64,000 nt of DNA from Paralvinella palmiformis (Eukaryota; Annelida; Polychaeta; Terebellida; Alvinellidae), in contig JAODUP010000150.1 in NCBI GenBank assembly GCA_025642065.1, positions 310,001 to 374,000 of the forward strand. Direction: 5' to 3'. A program made the position numbers and the translations under genes. Positions 55,634 through 64,000 of the stretch are shown here, in pieces; position 1 is the stretch's first letter; the number at the start of each line of letters is the position of its first letter. The notes below the pieces were generated by a model. The model was given only the letters and a program-made list of their open reading frames with translations, made no database searches and was not told the origin of the DNA.

Positions 55634-58600
55634 ATGGATAAACCGTTTCTGATAGGTAGCCTTCTAGGCAAGGAGGAACTGATATGTCTGCTGTGTTCCG
55701 AGTATTTTCGGGATCCGCGCATCCTGCCGTGTCAGGATACGTTCTGCCGGAAGTGTCTCCAGACGATCTTCGACGAGAAACAGGCCAAGACCTCGGTTAA
55801 AATAGCTTCCATACTGTGTCCAAAATGTCATGCCGTCACGGCGCTGCCAGACATAGGAGTGTCGGGATTCCCGCTGGACGTCAACATCCGCAAGAAGAAA
55901 GACGAGTTTATGGAGAAGCTTCTGGACAGCGCTAGACCGTTGTCGGGTGAACAGTCGACGACCCCCAACAAATCTCACAGTCTACCAAAAATGGCCAAGC
56001 GTCTGTTTGAAGAGCGACAGAAGGAGGAGGAAGCAAGTAAGCCGAGCTTCATGAAACACGACTGGAACACACACATCCTGGGCAGTTTCGACAACGTTAA
56101 CACCTCAAACGATGACCTGGATCAACTTAGACGGAATCGTCCCACGTTCTCGCCCGGTACCAGGCGTCACCAGTTGGTGGACGGATTGATACGGTCGAGA
56201 AGGGAACGTTCTCCACACGTCAGTACTAGGAATGCTCCCTCGGCCACGCCGAGGTTCACACCGATAGATCCTAACTTGGTCGAGGACAGTCACACTTACA
56301 GACCGTTTAGTGGTAGTCGGCCTGCACGACTAGCCTCGCCCAGAAGTAAACTGAACACTGGTCTACATCACAAGAGCGATCCCGGATTCGATAGGACGAC
56401 GTTCAAAAGTCCAACGTCTCCGGATGGCTTTCTGTCTCCGGATTTCGTACCATCGCCTGTACCATCGACGGAGACCAATAATAATATACCCGACAGTTCC
56501 AAGGATGCCGTATCCGATATTCCCGAAGATTTCGCTTCTTCGGGGAGACAGTCCAGGAGTAGGCGTCAAGTACATTTTAAAGACAGTCAACCCGGAGTGA
56601 TTAGGAAGGAGCGCGAAACGACCAAAACTAGTGATCCGTCTGAAAAGTTTGGTAAAAGTCCCGTCATCCGGGACTCTAAATCGGACAAAACGAGCACTAA
56701 AAGAAATACTGGCTCGACTCATTCTGATGGTACGAGCATTACTAGCGACAATACCAGTACCAGCTACAGGCCAGATATGAGACAAACGGGAAAGATATCA
56801 TCTGTAAACAAGACGGTGACAGATGGGAATAAAGTGCCTTCATCATTTCTGAAGTCTTCCAGTAGCTCATCCACAATATCATCATCAGCATCACCAATAT
56901 CATCATCATCATCAAAATTATCATCATCCGAATGGAAAGCAGAATCTCATGTAGGAAGTAGATCACCTATCACACCGACTTCGCCTTTGTCACATGTCAC
57001 TAAGACTTCACCATCTATGTCACACGCTGAACAGATAAATACAGATAAACCTTCTGTATCGTCATTGCATGGCAAAACATCACCTCAACGGAGATACACT
57101 GGCAGTCAGCAGGTACCACCATCTCTCAGAACATCATCATCACCAATCATTGCTTCATCATCAAACACCACTCCATCAAAAAACATTCCTTCATCTCCAA
57201 TTGGTGCTTCATCACCACGCACTGCCCCATCACCAATCGCCACTTCCTCGCCGAGTCACGACCCTAAGTTGGAGAGTGTAGAGTTCTCGGAGAGTGGCCG
57301 TACCTCTCCAGGTAAGGTCCGTAGGAGGCCAGGTATACCTTCGAGTCTGCGGAGTCCTACCGATAAAAGTAGGTCACCAGATGGTAGGAGACCCTATCTG
57401 TCTCCTACAAGGGGCAAGGTCAGTCCCACTCTAAAGACATCACCTCGTGGGGCGAACACACTACCGCGTAATCACAAACCAAACGTGTTTACCTTCGACA
57501 GCGGCCACAGAGCCAAAAATGGCTGCTCCGAAGTGGTTGGCGAGGCGCCCCCTAGTGCTAGAACCAGTACGACACCCACTTGTAGTGGCGATAATAGGAA
57601 AATGTATGATAACAGTAGTAACGTAAGCCGGTCCTCCGGGCATCGTACTCCGCTAACCGACACTCCGGTGTCTGATGATACTACAGCCCACGTGAAGCGA
57701 GATAAGGAAATGGGTCGGGTCGTAGGTCAAGCAGCCGAACCCGTTCGACGTGGTCTATTTGAAGGCCAGCCATCCAGTGTATCAACGACGAGGCTACATA
57801 ACAGCTATCAGTCTAGTAGAGGATCTAGTGACAAGCCGACTGGGTTTAGTGGTCCCAATATTAAGGATCCTTCAGCTAATGTGGTGACAGTTACTGGCGA
57901 AGGCCAGAGACGTAGTCGAGTGGCCGAAAAAACAGTTAATAACGAGGAGGCCAGTCAGCGGCCTGGCTCAAAGGGTAAAGTGTACACAACATCAGTCATC
58001 TGTGATGACGACGACACGCCGAGTGTAGAATCTGGTAGGAGGGCACGATACAGACAGGATAGCACCGTCACTAACACCTCCATCAACACCAGCATCAACG
58101 CCACCATCAGCACCAGCAAGAATCAGACAGGTATTATCACAGACAACGATGACGGTAGTAGTCGTGCTAAGCCACCAGACGGCGCCGCTATCAACACTAA
58201 CAGGCCGGGCGCTCGTCTCGACAACACACCTGGATCGGCGACAACGACGAGGTGGACGACACCTGGGGTAGATCAGATCAAAGGCCGTATAGATAAGGAC
58301 ACCTCGCGCGATGTCGACGCGTCGAACGAGAGCGTGAGCGATAATACGGGACTAGCCGGCGGCTCCTCTGGTATTTGTCCCGACCGTCTGCGGACGACGA
58401 CGACAAAAGCCAGACTAACTGCTAACATCGATGTTGGTTCATTCATACCGACAACTGTCGCCGAACAAAACCGGATAAACAATCTCGAGGAAGAACGAGA
58501 CATAAATGAGCGGCTTCGAGAGAGTTATATCTCAGACGAGGATAAAAGGAAGAAAGACGCCCCGAAGCGGGATAAATATAGGAGTAAGGTGGAAAACTGG

Positions 58601-60073
58601 AAGTGTGATTCCGTCACCGAAAGCAATCGTACCGCAAAGTCGGCCACTCGCGATATTCCTATTTTCCGCAAGGAACCGATGAACGTAGAGTCCCCTTCGC
58701 CTGTGACGTCACACGGAACGGGCGGATACAGCTGCGCTACTGCCAACGGATTGGGCGGCGTTAGTGTTTCGGATAAATTAGGAGCTATAAATAGGGAGGG
58801 GGAAGTTACCGGGAAAATTGGCGACCTAATTACCAATAGTGAGGACGATAGTACGGAATTGAGTGGGGAAGATTCGGGCACACAACAGGAGAGTTCCTGG
58901 TCGGCGATCTATCAGGATATCTACGATGACATCACGCGAGAAGTTAGTAAGGAACGAGAGAAGCTGGGCGAATCCAAAATTGACGTCAGCAAAGAGAACG
59001 GAACGTCAGCCGATACCCTGAACAACTCATACGACACGGATCAATCGAGTTTACGAGACGACACCACCCAGACGCCAGGTGGCAGGATCAGCAGCAAGGA
59101 GCGGAAACTAGGCGGAGCTACGAGGTTAGTGGAGCCGGAAGTGGAAGTGACGTTGGAAGAAGAAGAGGACATGACACCGGAGAAGCCGGTCTATTCGACC
59201 ACCGAGTTGTGGTGTGTCGAGAAGAGAGAGTACGAGATGCCAACATCTTTGGTCATCCTGTCTAATGGTACCACAGTGGTAGCGGAGTTTAACAGCGGCA
59301 GGCTTCAGTATTACGACGACACCGGAACATTCGTCCATAATGTGGACGGAGTGAAGCCATTCTGTATAACGGCATCCGGAGAAGATCACGTGATCGTCGC
59401 CGACAGACGTCACAAGACCGTCCGAGGCTTCGACCAATACGGCGTCGACACCATCCAATGGGAAGACAATCAATTTAAGTGGATATCCGGTATTGGCTGT
59501 CTGAGTGACGGCCACCTGGTTATCTATAACCGGGACAACTATAAGGTGGGTATCTACAACAAGTCGGGCGACAAGTTGTCTGAGTTCGGATCCTACGGTG
59601 AGCGGGACACCCAGCTGTGCATGGCTGATTTTCTGGCCGTAGACAGTAACGACCGGATATTGCTATGTGACTCCGGTAATCATTGTATCAAGATATTTGA
59701 CGTCGGGGGACGGTTCCTACTTAAGTTTGGGGTCAGAGGTCATAAGAACGGCCAAATGGAATGGCCAAAGGGTGTTTGTTGTGATAACAACGACAACATT
59801 ATCGTAGCCGATAATAGGAACGCTCGTGTCTCTCTATATAGTCCCGACGGTGAATTTATACAACATCTGGTAAAAAATGTCGCCAATCCTTATGGAGTAT
59901 GCCTTAGTCGTGATAACACTTTGTTAGGAGTGACACATTATGCCCTGACCGGCTATTCCCAGTTAGCCATGTATAAGTTGACAGACTTCGTACCCAGTGA
60001 CACCAGTGACGAACCGGAAACGAGGACTGATGTTACAGCCATTGGCCAATCAGCAACGGATACGGCTGAGTGA
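55634..60073 (+). CDS. RING-NHL protein (TRIM32/Thin/NHL-1-like), single exon, 1479 aa
   Basis: Probable E3 ubiquitin ligase. The N-terminal RING uses C18, C21, C33, C38, C41, C62 and C65; the fourth ligand, normally His (LPCxHTFC), is Asp35 (LPCQDTFC). A basic segment (NIRKKKDEFMEKLL) follows, and no B-box is visible. Residues about 100-1170 are Ser/Thr/Pro/Arg-rich and likely disordered, with a poly-Ser run near 405-435 and a charged helix-like patch near 945-985. An acidic stretch (LEEEEDM) precedes a C-terminal NHL beta-propeller (about 1190-1460); the clearest blades start FGSYGERDTQ near 1318 and FGVRGHKNGQ near 1365. ATG 55634 is chosen because the RING begins 15 residues later. The architecture recalls Drosophila Thin/Abba (long, RING plus NHL), TRIM32 and nematode NHL-1; one-to-one orthology is not established. 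CpG-rich codon use contrasts with the AT-rich flanks. Confidence 0.92.
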   Translation: MDKPFLIGSLLGKEELICLLCSEYFRDPRILPCQDTFCRKCLQTIFDEKQAKTSVKIASILCPKCHAVTALPDIGVSGFPLDVNIRKKKDEFMEKLLDSARPLSGEQSTTPNKSHSLPKMAKRLFEERQKEEEASKPSFMKHDWNTHILGSFDNVNTSNDDLDQLRRNRPTFSPGTRRHQLVDGLIRSRRERSPHVSTRNAPSATPRFTPIDPNLVEDSHTYRPFSGSRPARLASPRSKLNTGLHHKSDPGFDRTTFKSPTSPDGFLSPDFVPSPVPSTETNNNIPDSSKDAVSDIPEDFASSGRQSRSRRQVHFKDSQPGVIRKERETTKTSDPSEKFGKSPVIRDSKSDKTSTKRNTGSTHSDGTSITSDNTSTSYRPDMRQTGKISSVNKTVTDGNKVPSSFLKSSSSSSTISSSASPISSSSSKLSSSEWKAESHVGSRSPITPTSPLSHVTKTSPSMSHAEQINTDKPSVSSLHGKTSPQRRYTGSQQVPPSLRTSSSPIIASSSNTTPSKNIPSSPIGASSPRTAPSPIATSSPSHDPKLESVEFSESGRTSPGKVRRRPGIPSSLRSPTDKSRSPDGRRPYLSPTRGKVSPTLKTSPRGANTLPRNHKPNVFTFDSGHRAKNGCSEVVGEAPPSARTSTTPTCSGDNRKMYDNSSNVSRSSGHRTPLTDTPVSDDTTAHVKRDKEMGRVVGQAAEPVRRGLFEGQPSSVSTTRLHNSYQSSRGSSDKPTGFSGPNIKDPSANVVTVTGEGQRRSRVAEKTVNNEEASQRPGSKGKVYTTSVICDDDDTPSVESGRRARYRQDSTVTNTSINTSINATISTSKNQTGIITDNDDGSSRAKPPDGAAINTNRPGARLDNTPGSATTTRWTTPGVDQIKGRIDKDTSRDVDASNESVSDNTGLAGGSSGICPDRLRTTTTKARLTANIDVGSFIPTTVAEQNRINNLEEERDINERLRESYISDEDKRKKDAPKRDKYRSKVENWKCDSVTESNRTAKSATRDIPIFRKEPMNVESPSPVTSHGTGGYSCATANGLGGVSVSDKLGAINREGEVTGKIGDLITNSEDDSTELSGEDSGTQQESSWSAIYQDIYDDITREVSKEREKLGESKIDVSKENGTSADTLNNSYDTDQSSLRDDTTQTPGGRISSKERKLGGATRLVEPEVEVTLEEEEDMTPEKPVYSTTELWCVEKREYEMPTSLVILSNGTTVVAEFNSGRLQYYDDTGTFVHNVDGVKPFCITASGEDHVIVADRRHKTVRGFDQYGVDTIQWEDNQFKWISGIGCLSDGHLVIYNRDNYKVGIYNKSGDKLSEFGSYGERDTQLCMADFLAVDSNDRILLCDSGNHCIKIFDVGGRFLLKFGVRGHKNGQMEWPKGVCCDNNDNIIVADNRNARVSLYSPDGEFIQHLVKNVANPYGVCLSRDNTLLGVTHYALTGYSQLAMYKLTDFVPSDTSDEPETRTDVTAIGQSATDTAE

Positions 60074-60625
60074 GAACGAGGCATGTGTAGCTCTCAGTCT
60101 AGGTTTAGGTAATATATATATATATATATATATATAAAATGATTCGTCAGGGACAATGAGTCGAATGTATAGGAAGGTGCTGTGTGTGTGTGTGTGTGTG
60201 TCCACCCAATTCCCTTAACAAACCACCTGTCTCCAAAGGATTTCCTATGTAAAAAAATAGAAACTGTGTTAAGAAACCACCTGCAATTAAGGATAATCTT
60301 ATCAAGTCTTAAGGCCTGCTCTCTATTACTGTAACACGCGCGCGCGCGACACACACACACACAGGTCATAGTTTATGTGCCTTTCTAAATTCTAATTATC
60401 AAGCCATACTGCCATATTTACTACTACACGCGGTGCACTGTGCTGATCTATTTACATCTGATCAGACCTCAATCATGCTGAATATTGTCGTTGTCATCGT
60501 AACAAGCACAGCTGTGGGCGTTAATAGAAGAACACCAACTTTCTTTGAGCCATTATAAACACCCTACTCTTAACACACCTTGACAGAGGTGAGGGCAATG
60601 GCACAATAAACATCTTTTAACGTTA
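60074..60625 (+). other. 3' UTR of the RING-NHL gene with AATAAA
   Basis: After the TGA at 60071 the sequence holds an AT run (60112-60136), a GT run (60180-60200) and a CG/CA run near 60337-60362. The first AATAAA is at 60605-60610, giving a 3' UTR of roughly 0.55 kb. Confidence 0.45.
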
Positions 60626-61029
60626 TCATCAATCAGTTGTCTTGTATCTTGGCAATGGTAAATTGTATTCATCTTTACCACTTTTTTTTAAAGTTTTAAT
60701 ACTTTACAACACCAGTGGCAATGTTTTGTTAAGATAGCTTCCTATGATATGTTAGTCACTTCTTATTTTGCCACATTTTTAGTCAGAAGTTTTAAGGTGT
60801 TTTTTATACACAGACAGGTATAGCGATGTTACATTGTCTGGTGTCATCATGGTGGCATTTGACTCAACATGGGGGGGGAGGGAGATAAATCAGTTATAAC
60901 TGATTGAAATTATGATAATAGATTTTTTTAGTGTACCATGTTTTATACCAGACCACCATCATGAAATGAGGATATATGCCATATTATTAGTGTTAATAAA
61001 GCTCACATACTGGTTGACTCTCTCTCACT

Positions 61030-61064
<35 letters not shown>

Positions 61065-62505
61065 TCCTATTGGATTGACAATTTGGTGTTTGTTAGCCAC
61101 ATGATACACTGATTGGTGTACTTTATATTATATGGTCTTCTATATGAGATTCTGTGATTGTTTTAATGGTAATTATTTTGTATAAAAAACATGCTCCGAG
61201 CTTTCATGATCAACACTGTGTGCCTAAGACATTTTTCATCTGTACATAGTTTTAGTGTAATTGCGTTTGGTTTGTGTAAAGTTTACACTGTAAACATATT
61301 TGATTGCGTTAGTCAACTGTCATAAGGTATTCCAGTCATGTACAGAGTGTTATTCGGGTGTAATCTTTGTCTAAATGGACATAGACAGACATATGGTGGG
61401 AGAGCTGTAAAACAGGTTTGCACACACACAGACAGACACACACACACACACACAGAGAGAGAGACCCCCCCCACACACACACACAGAGACCCAAACACAT
61501 ACACACACACACAGACACACGCACAAAGCATATTGTGATATAATCCCTACTTGAATAGCAATACACAAAGTACTAATATCATAACAATAGTTAATATACT
61601 AAATAAATCTCCCCCCCCCTGAGGTAATGTTGACACCGTCATACTATCATACAAGATGGCTGCCATCATTCTGGTCATTCTATAAGTCATAACAAACTTA
61701 ATCTCTAATATATATAAGGATAAAGAATAACAGTTAACCTCGAAGATCATAGACCATTTTATGTGCTCTCTATAAACAAGATAAACTATTAATATTAACA
61801 GTCAGTACCTATTAGAGATGTATCACAGCTGGTGTCATTCAGGTGGTATTTCGTTACTGGTCATCTTAACCAGTTCTCCAACAATTTTTAATCTAAATGT
61901 TTCATCCAAAAATATTCCTGTTTGGAGTACCAGGTAGCAGAAATGTGATGTTTAACCGTAAAACATATGTCGTCCTGACAAAAAGTGGTGGGGTGTCCTA
62001 GAATTTCTTCCACAAATGGTGTTTTAACATATAGAGTCTATTGTTTATATCTGCCCTGAAATCTGAATGATGTCATATATGTACAAGTCTCCCAAGGTGT
62101 TGTACTTTCTCTCTCTTCTCTCTCTGTGTGTGTGTGTGTGTGTGTGAGAGACCCACTACTAATAGTCATTTATTAGCTAAAAGTTTAAATGTGTTATCAT
62201 GGGCTGGTCATGTTTCACACTCTAAAATAAAATACGGAATTTTTATTTTATATTTACGGTAAAGTCAAAGCCACAGTGTTGTAAAACTGACGTATCATAA
62301 CAATACTATTATCAATCACCACAACTCCCTACCTAATAAGACCTCCTTGTGTAAAGGACCAATAGCCGTCTTTGATATTTGGAGTAGCCCTCAGAGACCA
62401 CTTGGTGTAAGACTGTTTTTATTAATTAAAACAAAAACAAGATCTGTAACTCTTGTTTTTCTATCGATATAAACTTATCGTAAATATTCTAGTTGATAGT
62501 CCACC
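60626..62505. other. Intergenic, microsatellite-rich
   Basis: TA run 61032-61062; CA/GA tracts 61420-61525 that create false open frames on both strands; C8 run near 61611. No gene. Confidence 0.45.
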
Positions 62506-62509
62506 TAGT

Positions 62510-62680
62510 GTGTACTATTGTACAGACAACCAGGTTGTGAGGTCGAAGTCCAGTTTTACACGCTTCTGTGGTATGTTTCATATCATTTTCCCAGAGTGTA
62601 TTAGCCCCTCGGTCACATGTCCCGGGTGAGGTCATCGTCGAGGGTCAACACATCACTGATTCGCTCATTCACTCATGAAG
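62510..62680 (+). mobile_element. tRNA-derived SINE
   Basis: CACCTAGTGTGTACTATTGTACAG..CCAGGTTGTGAGGTCGAAGTCC (boxes A and B), body CTTCTGTGGTATGTTTCAT and CGGTCACATGTCCCGGGTGA, tail ATTCGCTCATTCACTCATGA. Matches 40590 and 48190. Confidence 0.7.
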
Positions 62681-62689
62681 CCTAGTTCT

Positions 62690-64000
62690 AGCTATCATTA
62701 TGTTATATTTTAAGTTATTGATTTTATCATAATACAACAGTCCTTTCGGTAATATTACAAGTATAATATTTTGTGTGTGTGTGGAACCTACCTATAGTGA
62801 ATAGATATTGAGACAGTACCAGCAGAAATTAACCCCCCCCCTCATAGCACGTCTATTCTAAACACCAGAGCTATGTAATCGCGAACAGACTACCCGAAAA
62901 TATTTTAATGGCTTCAATGGGCTGTTGCTAAGTTAAAATTATGGTGAATAACCCACCGGTCCATGTCGCTGGTTGTAAGACGCCTTTTTTATGTTACAAG
63001 GGCACCAGCTTGTAGTGGGGTTGGCGATTGGGTCAGTGACATCGATGGATCAGTGACATTAAATTTTCATCTAACATTAAGCTCAATAAACATTTTGATT
63101 CAGCCCGAGTTCACGTGGAGGGGGGATCGGGCAAAATTTGATCAATAGTTAGCCTGAACTGTTGTTACCTGTGTACATCTGATGAAAGTGGCGTTAAACG
63201 TCCCACAAATCTAGTTGTTGTACTAAATAGTTCTGCTCCTAAAATCACATTTAACCCTTGTTACCGTGGAATAGATTGACTGACATAGAATAGATTGATC
63301 GTTTCTGATGTGTAGTAGCCGAGTCTACTCTTTATATTCTGACGACCTATTGTTCTGGAAACCTAACCTTCCAACAATGTCTCGGACAGTTTCTATCCAC
63401 GGTCTGTGTGGCCATATGTTTCCTTCTGCTTGTCTGGTTTGAAAGGGTTAACCTATTCTATTTCACGTCTTATGTATAAACAGAGCCTATAATGAGCCAC
63501 TCGTAGGTTACTTTAAATACAGCAATGAACATCACCCCCTCCTCCGATTTAGATACTTATATTTATCTGTAATAATAAGTCACTCTTAGCTGATCAACAC
63601 TCCTAGACATTAAGCGGAAAATGACACTTAGTGTCCTTGAAATATTATGAATGGGCTACGACCCCCCCACACACACACAATATATATATATATATATATA
63701 TCTGGCGCGCCCGGGTACACGCCTACGCGCAGTGTGTGTGTTGTGGTGTACATGTTTACACGTGTGTTTAACATATGCATGGAAAGCTCACTTGGGTTTC
63801 ACGCCTACCCACAAATGTCCATATTTTATAGAATGTTACTTTTAGCTTTATGTGGTTGTATCGTCTGCATAGACTAGTCTTCAATATTGATTAATCACCA
63901 AAAGTGTGATCTGAATAGGTGCATACACCCACACACATACACACTGAGATGAGCTTATGTGCTAATTCCACACTTCTAACAATTTAGTCACACTGTCGGG
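62690..64000. other. Intergenic, no gene recognised
   Basis: AT-rich; C8 run near 62834, TA run 63680-63700, and AAAGTGGCGTTAAACGTCCC at about 63186, a motif recalling SINE 3' regions. Nothing coding. Confidence 0.4.

Noticed and set aside
55664..59515. Antisense ORFs inside the RING-NHL gene (up to 140 codons)
   Set aside because: Shadows of a long GC-richer coding frame; the + strand frame carries clear RING and NHL domains.
61313..61568. Cys/Val-rich ORFs near 61.4 kb
   Set aside because: Translations of CA/GT microsatellite tracts.
1..64000. CRISPR arrays, operons or bacterial features
   Set aside because: The tandem repeats have no unique spacers, and spliced genes with AATAAA signals show a eukaryotic nuclear genome.

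Overview
The window looks like nuclear DNA of a multicellular animal. It is AT-rich and gene-poor, full of microsatellites and decayed mobile elements, and its one clearly reconstructed multi-exon gene has 18 exons spread over 34 kb. Gene content and the style of the repeats suggest a lophotrochozoan, most likely a mollusc; that placement is inference, since no marker in the window fixes it.

Two protein-coding genes are secure, both on the + strand. (1) 7170-41182 is a REPS1/REPS2 (RalBP1-associated Eps-domain) orthologue. All 18 exons could be assembled with continuous reading phase into a 799-residue protein with two EH domains, a proline-rich middle, and a C-terminal coiled coil like the RalBP1-binding end of vertebrate REPS1. 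Exon 6 carries about six copies of a 14-residue (42-bp) tandem repeat. A short upstream ORF starts inside a YY1-like promoter motif ahead of the start codon. (2) 55634-60073 is a single-exon gene for a 1479-residue RING-NHL protein (Thin/TRIM32/NHL-1-like architecture) with no visible B-box and an Asp where the RING His is expected.

Weaker gene signals: a minus-strand first coding exon (3742-3760) with a strong donor, sitting beside ETS, NRF1 and E2F-like motifs (3806-3850), whose body would run left out of the window; a possible + strand first exon at 1262-1313 with coding-like frames at 2345-2523; and a possible transposase-like relic at 808-960 on the minus strand.

Repeats by region. 1-7 kb: a LINE 3' end (4640-5460) carrying a nested ATC-tailed insertion with a 15-bp target duplication, and a two-copy dispersed repeat (2.7 and 6.1 kb). 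7-41 kb (REPS introns): a 22-bp minisatellite (10.0-10.9 kb), a 42-bp minisatellite split by a LINE relic (15.4-16.6 kb), a long CACT array (19.7 kb), a 25-bp array (21.1 kb), a TA-flanked inverted-repeat element of 880 bp (22.4 kb), and a clean 338-bp Harbinger-type MITE with TAA target duplication (38.8 kb). 43-55 kb: intergenic, with a 1.1-kb 21-bp minisatellite (49.1-50.2 kb), several tRNA-derived SINE copies and a 202-bp MITE just upstream of the RING-NHL gene. 60.6-64 kb: intergenic, with one more SINE and microsatellites.

The two secure genes are not evidently linked in function. REPS proteins act in Ral-regulated endocytosis; RING-NHL proteins are typically E3 ligases or RNA/protein-binding regulators. 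No CRISPR, rRNA, true tRNA or intact transposase was found.
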